Positions 9,000-21,702 of a stretch of DNA of 50,938 nucleotides are shown here, one piece after another (position 1 is the first letter of the stretch; the number at the start of each line of letters is the position of its first letter). The notes below the pieces were generated by a model. The model saw only the letters and a list, made by a program, of their open reading frames with translations, was not told the DNA's origin and searched no databases. Location of the stretch: positions 1-50,938 of the forward strand of contig CAZDXQ010000025.1 in NCBI GenBank assembly GCA_964509545.1. Direction: 5' to 3'. The stretch comes from JADJWR01 sp964509545 (GTDB taxonomy: Bacteria > Pseudomonadota > Gammaproteobacteria > Burkholderiales > Burkholderiaceae_F). The position numbers were made by a program, and so were the translations under genes.

Positions 9000-9620
9000 A
9001 TGACCGCCGGCTCCACCGCGTACATCGTCGACGACGACAGCGGTATCCGCGATTCGCTGTCGCTGTGGCTCGGCATGCGCGGCATCCGCTGCCTCGCCTT
9101 CGAATCGGCCGAGGCCTTCCTCGATGCGGTGCACGCGGACTGGCGCGGCTGCGTGCTGATCGACCTGCGCCTGGACGGCATCGACGGGCTGCAACTGCAG
9201 GCGCGCCTGACCGCGCGCGAGATCACGATGCCGGTGATCTTCGTCACCGGCCATGGCGATGTCAGTGCCGCGCGCGATGCGCTGAAGGCCGGCGCTTTCG
9301 ATTTCATCGAGAAGCCGGTCGATAACGAGCGGCTGGTCGAACTGGTCGAGGCGGCCATGGCGCGCGATGCCGACACGGCGCAGCGGCAGGCGCAGGCAAC
9401 GCAGCTTGCCGGTCGCCTGCAGCGGCTGACGCAGCGTGAGCGCGAGGTGATGGAACACGTCGTTGCCGGACGGCACAACCGCGAGATCGCCGTCGAACTG
9501 GGGATCAGCCCACGCACGGTCGAGGTCTACAAGGCACGGCTGATGGACAAGCTTGACGTGCGCCGCGTCCCCGACCTCGTGAAGCTGGCGCTCGAGGCGC
9601 GCGGCGAAGCAAAGCCCTGA
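9000..9620 (+). CDS. FixJ/NarL-type response regulator (orphan)
   Basis: The 206-residue protein has a receiver domain (VDDD at residues 10-13, phosphoacceptor Asp55 in VLIDLRLDG, FVTGHGD, IEKPVD) and a C-terminal LuxR-type helix-turn-helix starting LTQREREVM, with NREIAVELGISPRTVEVYK as the recognition segment. This is the FixJ/TodT/StyR layout. No histidine kinase adjoins it, so its partner lies elsewhere. It is transcribed away from otsA and stands before the nfeD operon. Three similar short motifs surround it, suggesting local targets. The ATG at 9000 fits the start of the receiver fold. Confidence 0.9.
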   Translation: MTAGSTAYIVDDDSGIRDSLSLWLGMRGIRCLAFESAEAFLDAVHADWRGCVLIDLRLDGIDGLQLQARLTAREITMPVIFVTGHGDVSAARDALKAGAFDFIEKPVDNERLVELVEAAMARDADTAQRQAQATQLAGRLQRLTQREREVMEHVVAGRHNREIAVELGISPRTVEVYKARLMDKLDVRRVPDLVKLALEARGEAKP

Positions 9621-9634
9621 AGCGCCGTTGCCGT

Positions 9635-9651
9635 CTACGGGAAATACCCGG
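9635..9651. promoter_or_regulatory. Candidate regulator-binding motif, copy 2
   Basis: CTACGGGAAATACCCGG lies 15 bp after the regulator stop. It contains the inverted arms CGGG and CCCG around AAATA. It resembles the copies at 8884-8899 and 9687-9703. It could be an operator for the nfeD promoter region, or part of the terminator of the regulator gene. Confidence 0.3.
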
Positions 9652-9686
9652 GCAAGGTTGCGGAACCCTGGCGCTGAAGCGCGGCC

Positions 9687-9703
9687 TTACGGGAGTACCG
9701 TAG
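9687..9703. promoter_or_regulatory. Candidate regulator-binding motif, copy 3
   Basis: TTACGGGAGTACCGTAG is an imperfect palindrome (TACGG and CCGTA around GAGTA). It lies about 180 bp before the nfeD start and about 50 bp from copy 2. The shared TACGGGA and TACC elements at nearly the same spacing suggest a common binding protein. Confidence 0.35.
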
Positions 9704-9884
9704 GTGCGTCGCTGCTGTTGCGCAGCGGGCACCCTTCATAGACTTGATCGCATCGACCCGGTGCCGGCGCGTGCCGCGCGGCCCCCAAGGCGCATCGCCC
9801 GCAGCAGCCGCTGCGCTCTGCCTGGCAACTGCAGGCAGCAAGGCGTTTGATCTGTAACGCCCGCCGTCGCTTAAGGCGAATAAC

Positions 9885-11363
9885 ATGAAACCCATGCGAT
9901 CTGCCCGATTCATCGTCTTTCGTGCCAGGACGGCGACCGCATGGCAGGCCGTCGTGCGCGCAGCCGGGGCAGCCGGAGCGTGGCTGCGGTTGATCGGGAT
10001 GTTGTTCCTGCTGCTGGTCGGCACGGCGGCGACTGCGGCGACGGTGGCGGTGCTGCATGTCGACGGAGCGATCAGTCCGGCCTCGGCCGACTACGTCGAG
10101 CGCGGCCTGGCCAAGGCGCATGCGCAGGGCGCCATGATGGTCGTGCTGCAGATCGACACGCCAGGCGGGCTCGACACCTCGATGCGGCAGATCATCAAGG
10201 CGATCCTTTCCTCGCCGATTCCGGTCGTCGCCTTCGTCTCGCCGGAAGGGGCGCGGGCGGCGAGCGCCGGCACCTACATCCTTTACGCCAGTCACATCGC
10301 CGCAATGGCGCCGGCGACCAACCTCGGCGCGGCGACCCCGGTGCCGATCGGCATGCCGGGGGCCACACCGGGCGACGAGCGCCCGGCGCGCAAGCCTCAG
10401 ACCGACGAAAAGCCGGCCGAAAAGGCCGAGGAAAAGAAACCGTCGACGCCGGCAGCGCCAGCCGACGCGATGCGTGCCAAGCAGGTCAACGATGCCGCGG
10501 CGTACATCCGCAGCCTGGCCGAGCTGCGCGGACGCAATGCCGACTGGGCCGAACGCGCGGTGCGCGAAGGCGTCAGTCTGTCGGCCGAGGAGGCGCTGAA
10601 GGCGAAGGTCATCGATCTGATCGCGGCCGACGTGCCGGCGCTGCTCAAGGCGCTGCACGGCCGCGAGCTCAAGGTGCTCGAGCGAACGGTCAAGCTCGAC
10701 ACCGAAGCAGCAACCGTCGTGCGCATCGAGCCCGACGCGCGCAACCGTTTCCTGGCGGTCATCACCAGCCCCAGCGTGGCACTGATTCTGATGCTGATCG
10801 GCGTCTACGGCTTGTTCTTCGAATTCTCCTCGCCGGGTTTCGGCGTGGCCGGCGTGGCCGGGGGGATCTGCCTGCTGCTCGGCCTGTATGCGCTGCAGTT
10901 GCTGCCGATCAACTACGCCGGGCTGGGGCTGATCCTGCTGGGGCTCGCCTTGATGATCGCCGAGGCCTTCCTGCCGAGTTTCGGCGTGCTTGGCATCGGC
11001 GGCATCATCGCCTTCGTGCTCGGCGCCACGTTGCTGATTGACACCGAGGTACCGGGCTTCGGCATTCCTCTGCCGGTGATCGTCGCCACCGCACTGACCA
11101 GCGGCGCGGTGATCGTTCTGGTTGGCGGCATGGCGCTGCGGGCGCGGCGAACATTGGTCGTCAGCGGCCGTGAGGAGATGCTGGGCGCCATCGGCGAGAT
11201 GCTCGACGCCGACGGCTGGGCCTTCGTCCATGGCGAGCGCTGGCAAGTGCGCAGCAGCCGGCCGCTGGCCCCGGGACAGAAAGTCCGGGTGCGTGGCATC
11301 GATGGGCTGACACTCGACGTCGAACCGCTGGCCGACGACAGAATCAACAAGCACAAGGAGTGA
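9885..11363 (+). CDS. nfeD: NfeD-family membrane-bound serine protease
   Basis: The 492-residue protein has an N-terminal signal/anchor (about residues 37-52), a ClpP-like serine protease domain with QIDTPGGLDTSMR and the nucleophile region ARAASAGTYILYASH, a charged Pro/Lys/Glu insertion at about 165-195, several transmembrane segments at about 290-430, and a C-terminal OB-fold NfeD domain. This is the long NfeD form usually paired with a stomatin-like protein, as here (gap of three bases). Such proteases cleave hydrophobic stretches of membrane proteins including stomatins and are linked to membrane quality control. The candidate operator motifs lie upstream. Confidence 0.9.
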   Translation: MKPMRSARFIVFRARTATAWQAVVRAAGAAGAWLRLIGMLFLLLVGTAATAATVAVLHVDGAISPASADYVERGLAKAHAQGAMMVVLQIDTPGGLDTSMRQIIKAILSSPIPVVAFVSPEGARAASAGTYILYASHIAAMAPATNLGAATPVPIGMPGATPGDERPARKPQTDEKPAEKAEEKKPSTPAAPADAMRAKQVNDAAAYIRSLAELRGRNADWAERAVREGVSLSAEEALKAKVIDLIAADVPALLKALHGRELKVLERTVKLDTEAATVVRIEPDARNRFLAVITSPSVALILMLIGVYGLFFEFSSPGFGVAGVAGGICLLLGLYALQLLPINYAGLGLILLGLALMIAEAFLPSFGVLGIGGIIAFVLGATLLIDTEVPGFGIPLPVIVATALTSGAVIVLVGGMALRARRTLVVSGREEMLGAIGEMLDADGWAFVHGERWQVRSSRPLAPGQKVRVRGIDGLTLDVEPLADDRINKHKE

Positions 11364-11366
11364 ATC

Positions 11367-12137
11367 ATGCTGGTCAATTTCCAGTTCGGCCTCGGCACCG
11401 TGCTGCTGCTGCTGCTGATCCTGGTCGCCTCGTCGTTCCGCATCCTGCGCGAGTACGAGCGCGGCGTGGTATTCATGCTCGGCCGCTTCTGGAAGGTCAA
11501 GGGCCCGGGCCTGATCATCGTCATTCCCGGCATCCAGCAGATGGTGCGGGTCGACCTGCGCGTGGTGACGATGGACGTGCCCGAGCAGGACGTGATCTCG
11601 CACGACAACGTCTCGGTCAAGGTCAACGCGATCGTGTTCTTCCGCGTCGTCGAGCCGCAGAAGGCGATCATCCAGGTCGCCAACTTCCTGCAGGCGACCA
11701 GCCAGCTGGCGCAGACGACGCTGCGCGCCGTGCTCGGCAAGCATGAACTCGACGAGATGCTGGCCGAGCGCGAAAAGCTGAACTTGGACATCCAGAAGAT
11801 CCTCGACGCTCAGACCGATGCCTGGGGCATCAAGGTCACGAACGTCGAGATCAAGCACGTCGATCTGAACGAGTCGATGGTGCGCGCCATCGCCCGCCAG
11901 GCCGAGGCCGAGCGCGAGCGGCGGGCCAAGATCATCCACGCCGAAGGCGAGAAGCAGGCCTCGGCGACCTTGCTGGAGGCGGCGCAGATGCTGGCGCAGG
12001 CGCCGCAGGCGATGCAGTTGCGCTACCTGCAGACGCTGACCCAGATCGCCGGCGACCGCAGTTCGACCATCGTCTTCCCTTTGCCGGTCGACCTGCTGTC
12101 ACGGCTGTCCGGCGCGGCGCCGCAGCCTAAACCGTAA
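11367..12137 (+). CDS. Stomatin/prohibitin-like (slipin) membrane protein
   Basis: The 256-residue protein has one N-terminal hydrophobic segment (about residues 8-24), then an SPFH/band-7 domain with YERGVVFMLGRF and a coiled-coil, Ala/Glu-rich region (about 175-215). Family members oligomerise as rings or scaffolds on the inner membrane. It starts three bases after nfeD and is the expected partner and substrate of that protease. A strong GC hairpin follows its stop. Confidence 0.93.
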   Translation: MLVNFQFGLGTVLLLLLILVASSFRILREYERGVVFMLGRFWKVKGPGLIIVIPGIQQMVRVDLRVVTMDVPEQDVISHDNVSVKVNAIVFFRVVEPQKAIIQVANFLQATSQLAQTTLRAVLGKHELDEMLAEREKLNLDIQKILDAQTDAWGIKVTNVEIKHVDLNESMVRAIARQAEAERERRAKIIHAEGEKQASATLLEAAQMLAQAPQAMQLRYLQTLTQIAGDRSSTIVFPLPVDLLSRLSGAAPQPKP

Positions 12138-12151
12138 CCCTGTTTCCCGCG

Positions 12152-12179
12152 GCCCCCGGGGCCGATGCGGCCCGGGGGC
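12152..12179 (+). terminator. GC-rich hairpin after the stomatin gene
   Basis: The arms GCCCCCGGG and CCCGGGGGC are perfectly complementary (9 bp) around a 10-base loop, 15 bp after the stop. There is no T-run, so this may act as a stabilising hairpin rather than a classical intrinsic terminator. Confidence 0.4.
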
Positions 12180-12208
12180 ATTGGCCAGCATCTTCGAGGA
12201 CCGAAAAA

Positions 12209-14113
12209 TTGCAGACCGTTGCCCTGCAAGTCGATGCCCGGTCGCCGTTGACCGAGCATGACGTCTACCTGTTCCGCGAAGGAACGCATACCCGCCTGCA
12301 CGAAAAGCTCGGCTGCCAGTTGCGCGGCGAAGGGGCGCACTTCGCCGTGTGGGCGCCCAATGCCCGCGCCGTGGCCGTGATCGGCGAGTTCAACGGCTGG
12401 GATCCCGGCGCGAATCCGATGCAACCGCGCTGGGATTCGTCCGGCATCTGGGAGTGCTTCGTCGGCAGCGTGTCGCCGGGCACGGCGTACAAGTTCCGTA
12501 TCGCCTCCGGCGACGGCGAGGCGCTCGACAAGGCCGATCCGTTTGCCTTCTACGCCGAGACGCCGCCGAATACCGCCTCGCGCGCCTGGCCGCTCGACTA
12601 CGCCTGGAATGACGGCGAATGGATGGCGGCACGCGGGCAGCGCAACGGCCTGGCCGCGCCGGTCTCGGTCTACGAAGTGCATCTCGGCTCCTGGCGCCGC
12701 CGCGACGGCCGCTGGCTCACCTACCGCGAGGCGGCGCACGAACTTGCCGACTACGTGACGACGATGGGCTTCACCCACGTCGAACTGATGCCGGTCTCCG
12801 AGCACCCGTTCTACGGTTCGTGGGGCTATCAGTGCACCGGTTATTTCGCCCCGACCGCCCGCTACGGCACGCCACAGGACCTGAAGTACCTGGTCGATGT
12901 CCTGCACCAGCGTGGCATCGGCGTGCTGCTCGATTGGGTGCCGTCGCACTTTCCCGACGACCCGCACGGCCTGTCGTGTTTCGACGGCACGTATCTGTAC
13001 GAACACGCGGATCCGCGGCAGGGGTATCACCCGGACTGGCATTCGTCGATCTTCAACTATGGCCGGCATGAGGTGCGGGCGTTCCTGCTGTCGTCGGCGC
13101 ACTTCTGGCTCAGTGAGTACCACTTCGACGGCTTGCGCGTCGATGCAGTCGCTTCGATGCTCTATCTCGATTACGGTCGCAGGGACGGGGAATGGATCCC
13201 GAACCGCCATGGCGGCCGAGAAAACCTCGAAGCGATCGAGTTCCTGCGCATGCTCAACGAGTCCGTCTACCGCGACTTCCCGGACGTGCAGACGATCGCC
13301 GAGGAATCGACCGCCTGGCCGATGGTGTCGCGGCCAACCTACCTCGGCGGGCTGGGCTTCGGCCTGAAGTGGAACATGGGCTGGATGCACGACACGTTGG
13401 CCTACTTCCGCGAGGACCCGCTGTTCCGCCGCTACCACCACAACACCATCACTTTCTCGCTGATCTATGCCTTCAACGAGAACTTCGTGCTGCCGCTGTC
13501 GCACGACGAGGTCGTGCACGGCAAGGGCTCGCTGATCGGCAGGCAGCCGGGCGATGCCTGGCAGCAGTCGGCCGGCCTGCGCCTGCTGTACGGCTACATG
13601 TGGGGGCACCCGGGCAAGAAGCTGCTGTTCATGGGTGGCGAGTTCGGCCAGCGGCGCGAATGGACGCACGAGGGCGAACTCGAATGGTGGGTGCTGCAGT
13701 ATCCGGAGCATGCCGGCGTGCAGCGCTGGGTGGCGGACCTGAACCGCGTCTACCGCAGCGAGCCGGCGCTGCACGAGGTCGATTTCGACGCCGCCGGCTT
13801 CGAATGGATCGATGCCTCCGACCACGAAGCCAGCACGCTCGCCTGGGTGCGGCGCTCGCGCAGCGGTGATCTGGTGCTGGTCGTGTGCAACTTCACTCCG
13901 GTGCCGCGCCATAACTATCTGCTCGGCGTGCCGCGGGCGGGCTTCTGGCGCGAGCTGGCCAACAGCGACGCGCACGACTATGGCGGCAGCGGCATGGGCA
14001 ACCTGGGCGGCGTCTCAAGCCAGCCGATGCCGGCGCACGGCCGCCATCAGAGCCTGACGCTGACCCTGCCGCCGCTGGCCGCCCTGATGCTGAAATGCGA
14101 GTCGAACCGATAA
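12209..14113 (+). CDS. glgB: 1,4-alpha-glucan branching enzyme GlgB
   Basis: The 634-residue protein has a CBM48 domain (GEFNGWDPGANPM near residue 66) and a GH13 barrel with the nucleophile in FDGLRVDAVAS (near 311), the acid/base in TIAEEST (near 365) and the third carboxylate in LSHDEVVHGKGS (near 432). It is about 100 residues shorter than E. coli GlgB because the extra N-terminal N1 domain is absent. The enzyme moves glucan segments onto O6 to create branches. The TTG start is supported by GAGGA nine bases upstream. Its last 19 bases overlap glgE, placing branching in one operon with GlgE elongation. Confidence 0.93.
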   Translation: MQTVALQVDARSPLTEHDVYLFREGTHTRLHEKLGCQLRGEGAHFAVWAPNARAVAVIGEFNGWDPGANPMQPRWDSSGIWECFVGSVSPGTAYKFRIASGDGEALDKADPFAFYAETPPNTASRAWPLDYAWNDGEWMAARGQRNGLAAPVSVYEVHLGSWRRRDGRWLTYREAAHELADYVTTMGFTHVELMPVSEHPFYGSWGYQCTGYFAPTARYGTPQDLKYLVDVLHQRGIGVLLDWVPSHFPDDPHGLSCFDGTYLYEHADPRQGYHPDWHSSIFNYGRHEVRAFLLSSAHFWLSEYHFDGLRVDAVASMLYLDYGRRDGEWIPNRHGGRENLEAIEFLRMLNESVYRDFPDVQTIAEESTAWPMVSRPTYLGGLGFGLKWNMGWMHDTLAYFREDPLFRRYHHNTITFSLIYAFNENFVLPLSHDEVVHGKGSLIGRQPGDAWQQSAGLRLLYGYMWGHPGKKLLFMGGEFGQRREWTHEGELEWWVLQYPEHAGVQRWVADLNRVYRSEPALHEVDFDAAGFEWIDASDHEASTLAWVRRSRSGDLVLVVCNFTPVPRHNYLLGVPRAGFWRELANSDAHDYGGSGMGNLGGVSSQPMPAHGRHQSLTLTLPPLAALMLKCESNR

Positions 14114-16134
14114 CGACGGCCGGCGTCGCGGCGGCGCACGCGCTCGACGGCCGCGTGCGCGCCGTCGTCGAAAACATCGCGCCTGCCGTCGACGGCGGCC
14201 GCTTCGCCGTCAAGCGAGTGCTTGGCGAACGCGTCGTGGTCGAGGCCGACTGCTTCGCCGATGGCCACGACGTGGTGGCGGCGCGGCTGCGCTGGCGCCG
14301 CGAGGGCGAGACGCAATGGAGCGAAACGCCGATGCTGCCGGTGGGCAACGACCGCTGGCGCGCCGCCTTCGAGCCGACGAGCCTCGGCCGCTGGTACTAC
14401 ACGGTCTGCGCCTGGGTCGACCGCTTCCTCACCTGGCGCCACGACCTGGAGCGGCGCCGAGACGAGGCCGACATCCGCCTGGCCGCGCGCAGCGGCGCAC
14501 AGCTGGCGGCGCAGGCGGCGCGACGCGCCAGCGGCGAACAGGCCCGCAAGCTCGCCGATTGGGCGGCACGGCTGGCCGCCGAGGCGGACGTGCAGGCGGA
14601 CGTCGCGCAACTGAAGGCGCTTGCGCTGGACGCCTCGATGGCGGCGCTGGCCGCCGCCCACCCCGACCGCAGCCTCGAGTTCGTCCACCCGGTCGAGCTG
14701 CCGCTGACAGTCGATCGCGAGCGGGCCCGCTTTTCCAGCTGGTACGAATTCTTCCCGCGCTCGGCCGGCAGCGACGGCCGGCGCCACGGCAGCTTCCGCG
14801 ACTGCGAGGTAATGCTGCCCTACGTCGCCGAGATGGGTTTCGATGTGCTTTATTTCCCGCCGATCCACCCGATCGGCCGGATCAATCGCAAGGGCCGCAA
14901 CAACACGCTGGTCGCCGCGGCCGATGACGTGGGCAGCCCGTGGGCGATCGGCGCCGACGAGGGCGGCCACAAATCGGTGCACACACCGCTGGGCACCTTG
15001 CTCGATTTCCAGCGCCTGGTCGATCGGGCCCGCGAATTCGGCATCGAGATCGCGCTCGACATCGCTTTGCAGTGCGCGCCCGATCATCCGTACGTCAGGC
15101 AGCATCCGCGATGGTTCCGCAAGCGGCCCGACGGCAGCGTCCAGTATGCCGAGAATCCGCCGAAGAAATACCAGGACATTTATCCGTTCGACTTCGAAAG
15201 CGACGACTGGCAGGGACTGTGGCGCGAGCTTGCCGACGTGATGGACTTCTGGGTCGGCTGCGGCGTGAAGATCTTCCGCGTCGACAATCCGCACACCAAG
15301 GCCTTCGCCTTCTGGGAGTGGTCGATCACGGAGCTCAAGCGCCGCTATCCGGACCTCATTTTCCTGTCCGAGGCATTCACCCGGCCGAAGGTGATGCACC
15401 GGCTGGCGAAGCTCGGCTTCACGCAGAGCTACACCTACTTCGCCTGGCGCAACACCAAGCAGGAGCTGACTGAATATTTCACCGAGCTGGCGCAAGGTCC
15501 GGGGCGCGAGTATTTCCGGCCCAACGTCTGGCCGAACACGCCCGATATCCTGACCGAGGCGCTGCAATACGGCGGCCGGCCGCTGTTTATGGCGCGGCTG
15601 GTGCTGGCGGCGACGCTGTGTTCCAGCTATGGCATCTACGGACCCGCCTACGAACTGATGGAGGCGGCGCCGCGCGAACCGGGCTCGGAGGAATACCTGC
15701 ACGCGGAGAAGTACGAACTGCGGCACTGGGACCTGCAGCGCGAGGACTCGCTGGCGCCGTTCATCGCCCGCGTCAACCTGATCCGGCGCGAGAACCCTGC
15801 CCTGCACTCGAATTCCGGCCTGCACTTCCTGGCCGTGGACAACGAGCAGCTGATCGCGTACGCCAAGGTCACGCCGGGGCTCGACGACGTGATCGTCTGC
15901 GTCGTCAACCTCGATCCGCATCACGCGCAGAGCGGCTGGGTGAGCCTCGACCTGCCTGCCTTCGGCATCGATGCCTCCGCTGCCTACCAGATGCACAACC
16001 TGCTCACCGACGCCCATTACCTGTGGCAGGGCAGCCGCAACTACGTCGAGCTCGATCCGCGCCGTGCACCGGCACAGGTGTTCCGCCTGCGCCGCCGCGT
16101 GCGCAGCGAGCACGACTTCGACTACTTCCTGTAG
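14095..16134 (+). CDS. glgE: Alpha-1,4-glucan:maltose-1-phosphate maltosyltransferase GlgE
   Basis: The 679-residue protein matches GlgE in length and order: an N-terminal beta domain, a helical insertion at about 120-200, then a GH13_3 barrel with HPIGRINRKGRNN, the nucleophile in KIFRVDNPHTKA (near 397) and the general acid in LSEAFTRP (near 425). GlgE extends linear alpha-1,4-glucan by two glucose units from alpha-maltose-1-phosphate. It overlaps glgB by 19 bases and is followed six bases later by the treS-maltokinase gene, whose product makes its donor. No GlgA or GlgC is present nearby. Confidence 0.95.
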   Translation: MRVEPITTAGVAAAHALDGRVRAVVENIAPAVDGGRFAVKRVLGERVVVEADCFADGHDVVAARLRWRREGETQWSETPMLPVGNDRWRAAFEPTSLGRWYYTVCAWVDRFLTWRHDLERRRDEADIRLAARSGAQLAAQAARRASGEQARKLADWAARLAAEADVQADVAQLKALALDASMAALAAAHPDRSLEFVHPVELPLTVDRERARFSSWYEFFPRSAGSDGRRHGSFRDCEVMLPYVAEMGFDVLYFPPIHPIGRINRKGRNNTLVAAADDVGSPWAIGADEGGHKSVHTPLGTLLDFQRLVDRAREFGIEIALDIALQCAPDHPYVRQHPRWFRKRPDGSVQYAENPPKKYQDIYPFDFESDDWQGLWRELADVMDFWVGCGVKIFRVDNPHTKAFAFWEWSITELKRRYPDLIFLSEAFTRPKVMHRLAKLGFTQSYTYFAWRNTKQELTEYFTELAQGPGREYFRPNVWPNTPDILTEALQYGGRPLFMARLVLAATLCSSYGIYGPAYELMEAAPREPGSEEYLHAEKYELRHWDLQREDSLAPFIARVNLIRRENPALHSNSGLHFLAVDNEQLIAYAKVTPGLDDVIVCVVNLDPHHAQSGWVSLDLPAFGIDASAAYQMHNLLTDAHYLWQGSRNYVELDPRRAPAQVFRLRRRVRSEHDFDYFL

Positions 16135-16140
16135 CTGCCG

Positions 16141-19464
<3,324 letters not shown>

Positions 19465-19609
19465 GGGTCGAGGAACAGGCGGTGAGGACATCATCGAACG
19501 CGAACTGCGATGGCGTCGGAACAGGGCCCCGGAACCGGTGCTGCGGCCTGCCCCGGCCGTGCAGGGACGCCCGCCGCGACCGATGTCCTGGCCGTCGGGG
19601 AGAAACGTG

Positions 19610-20290
19610 ATGAGCAACTTCGATGTGATCATTGATCCGCTGCGCGCCTTCCTGGTCCAGGTGGCCAGTTACCTGCCGCGCCTGGCCGTGGCCATCGCGG
19701 TGGCGATCGCCGGCTGGCTCATCGCCAAGGCCGTGCGCTTCGCGGTCACGCGCATGCTGCGGGCGCTGAACTTCCACGTGCTGACCGAACGCGCCGGCGT
19801 CGATGCGTTCCTGCAGCAGGGCGGCACGACCCGGGACACGACCGATGTCTTCGGCGTGCTGGTCTACTGGGTAGTGATCCTGGTCGCGCTGATCGTCGCC
19901 TTCAACGGCCTGGGGCTGACCCATGTCACCGAGCTGCTGGCCAAGGTGCTGCTGTTCCTGCCCAAGCTGTTCGTCGGGCTGCTGGTGATCATCATCGGCG
20001 CCTACTTCGGCCGTTTCGTCGGCAATGCCGTGCTGACCTACTGCCGCAACGTCGGCATCAGCGACGGCGACGTGCTGGGCAGGATCGCCCAGTACGCCAT
20101 CGTCGTGTTCGTCGTGCTGATCGCCATCGACCAGCTCGATCTCGGCGGCGCGCTGGTGCAGCAGACCTTCCTGATCCTGCTCGCCGGACTGGTGTTCGCG
20201 CTGGCGCTGGCCTTCGGTTTGGGCGGCCGCGACTGGGCCGCCGCCCTGCTTGCGCGCTGGTTCCCGCGCGAACCGCGCGAGCCGCGATGA
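19610..20290 (+). CDS. Small multi-pass membrane protein with TM-helix repeats (MscS-related)
   Basis: The 226-residue protein is mostly hydrophobic, with about five transmembrane helices. It resembles the conserved TM-helix-repeat proteins found near, and related to, MscS-type channels; the cytoplasmic MscS domain is missing. I chose the ATG at 19610 because GGGGAG lies just before it and the upstream in-frame stretch is Arg/Pro-rich. Its stop overlaps the glk start as ATGA, so it is coupled to glucokinase. A role in osmotic response would fit the trehalose setting but is inference. Confidence 0.75.
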   Translation: MSNFDVIIDPLRAFLVQVASYLPRLAVAIAVAIAGWLIAKAVRFAVTRMLRALNFHVLTERAGVDAFLQQGGTTRDTTDVFGVLVYWVVILVALIVAFNGLGLTHVTELLAKVLLFLPKLFVGLLVIIIGAYFGRFVGNAVLTYCRNVGISDGDVLGRIAQYAIVVFVVLIAIDQLDLGGALVQQTFLILLAGLVFALALAFGLGGRDWAAALLARWFPREPREPR

Positions 20291-21267
20291 TCCTGACCGG
20301 CGATATCGGCGGCACCAAGACGCTGCTCGCCCTTCACCATGACGACGGCAGCATCGTGCTGCGCGGTCGTTATGAGTCTCAAGCGGCCACGGGGCTGGCC
20401 GAACTGGTGGACGCTTTCCTTGCCGAGGCCACGCGCGCCCTTCCGGGAAGCGAGCGGCCGCGCCGCGCCTGCTTCGGCATTGCCGGACCGGTGCTTGGCG
20501 AGCGGGTCAAGGTCACCCATCTGCCGTGGGAGATCGACGCGCCAACGCTGGCCGAGCGTTTCGGCATCGAGCGCGTGCTGCTGCTCAACGACTTCGCCGC
20601 CGCCGCCCGCGGCATCGACATGCTGGCGGCGACCGACCTTGTCACGTTGCAGCAAGGCGAACCGCTGCGGCAGCGGCCGCGTGTGGTGATCGGCGCCGGC
20701 ACCGGCCTCGGCCTGGCCTACGTCGTCGACGGCCGCGTGCTCGCCGGGGAAGGCGGCCACGCCACGTTCGCCCCCGCCGATGAGGCGCAGGTCGCGTTGT
20801 GCCGCTGGCTGCAGCCGCGCGTCGGCCGGGTTGAGATCGAACATGTGGTCTGCGGCCGAGGCCTGGTGCACATCTACGAGTTCCTGCGCCAGCAGCGTGC
20901 CACGGCCGAGGACGCGGGCGCAGACGATCTCCTGGCGGCCGACGATCCAGCCGCGGCGATCGGCGCGCGAGCGCTGCAGCAGGCGCCGCTGGCGCAGGCC
21001 GCGGTCGACCTGTTCCTCGCCTGCTATGGTGCCCTGGCGGGCGACCAGGCGCTCACCGTGCTGGCGCGCGGCGGCGTCTACGTCACCGGCGGCATCGCGC
21101 CGAAGCTTCTGCCGCGCATGGCGGGCGGCGGCTTCCTCGCCGCGTTCAACGACAAGGGCGACTTCGCCGCGATCACGCGCACCTGCCCGGTGCATGTCGT
21201 GCTCAACGCCGACCTGCCGCTGCTCGGCGCCGCGCGTCACGCGGCCGAGACATTGACCACGGTATAA
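20287..21267 (+). CDS. glk: Glucokinase
   Basis: The 326-residue protein is a bacterial Glk-family kinase. The N-terminal phosphate motif is LTGDIGGTKT, the catalytic aspartate lies in LLLNDFAAAARGI, and GAGTGLG is the second phosphate-binding loop. It phosphorylates glucose at C6, producing substrate for OtsA and for central metabolism. The start overlaps the upstream membrane-protein gene by four bases. Glucose released from trehalose or glucan would be recaptured here. Confidence 0.93.
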   Translation: MILTGDIGGTKTLLALHHDDGSIVLRGRYESQAATGLAELVDAFLAEATRALPGSERPRRACFGIAGPVLGERVKVTHLPWEIDAPTLAERFGIERVLLLNDFAAAARGIDMLAATDLVTLQQGEPLRQRPRVVIGAGTGLGLAYVVDGRVLAGEGGHATFAPADEAQVALCRWLQPRVGRVEIEHVVCGRGLVHIYEFLRQQRATAEDAGADDLLAADDPAAAIGARALQQAPLAQAAVDLFLACYGALAGDQALTVLARGGVYVTGGIAPKLLPRMAGGGFLAAFNDKGDFAAITRTCPVHVVLNADLPLLGAARHAAETLTTV

Positions 21268-21318
21268 GTCGTCGCAGCGCATTCGTGCTTCAATCCCTAC
21301 AGGCTTCCGGAGAGCAAC

Positions 21319-21651
21319 ATGGCAACCCGCAAGACTCCCACCAGGACCGGTGCCAAGACGGCCGCGACGGCCGAAACCCGGACCACGGCCCCGGCACGCA
21401 AGCGTGCCAGCGCGGCGACCCAACCGCGCGGCAAGTCCGATGCAGTTCCCGTTAAGGTGGAATCGGCCGCCACGCCGCCCGCTGAGGTGCCCGCGGCTGC
21501 CGAAGCGACGCCGACCGGTGAAGCCCGCTATCGCTGGATCGCCCACGCCGCGTATCTGCGCGCCGAGAGGCGTGGCTTCGCGCCGGGCCAAGAGATCGAC
21601 GACTGGCTGGCGGCCGAGGCCGAATTCATCGCTGCCTTCAAGACCAGCTGA
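21319..21651 (+). CDS. DUF2934 domain protein with Ala/Thr/Lys-rich N-terminus
   Basis: The 110-residue protein has a low-complexity basic N-terminal half (about residues 1-65, rich in Ala, Thr, Lys and Pro) and a C-terminal domain with YRWIAHAAYLRAERRG followed by DWLAAEAEF, typical of DUF2934. Proteins of this family are small and of unknown function, and often occur near glycogen and stress genes. The start has GGAGAGC upstream. The basic tail could bind nucleic acid, but nothing proves it. Confidence 0.8.
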   Translation: MATRKTPTRTGAKTAATAETRTTAPARKRASAATQPRGKSDAVPVKVESAATPPAEVPAAAEATPTGEARYRWIAHAAYLRAERRGFAPGQEIDDWLAAEAEFIAAFKTS

Positions 21652-21702
21652 CGGCCGCGGCGGCCGTGGCGCCGCCGTTGTTCAACCTTTCGGGAGTCCT
21701 CG

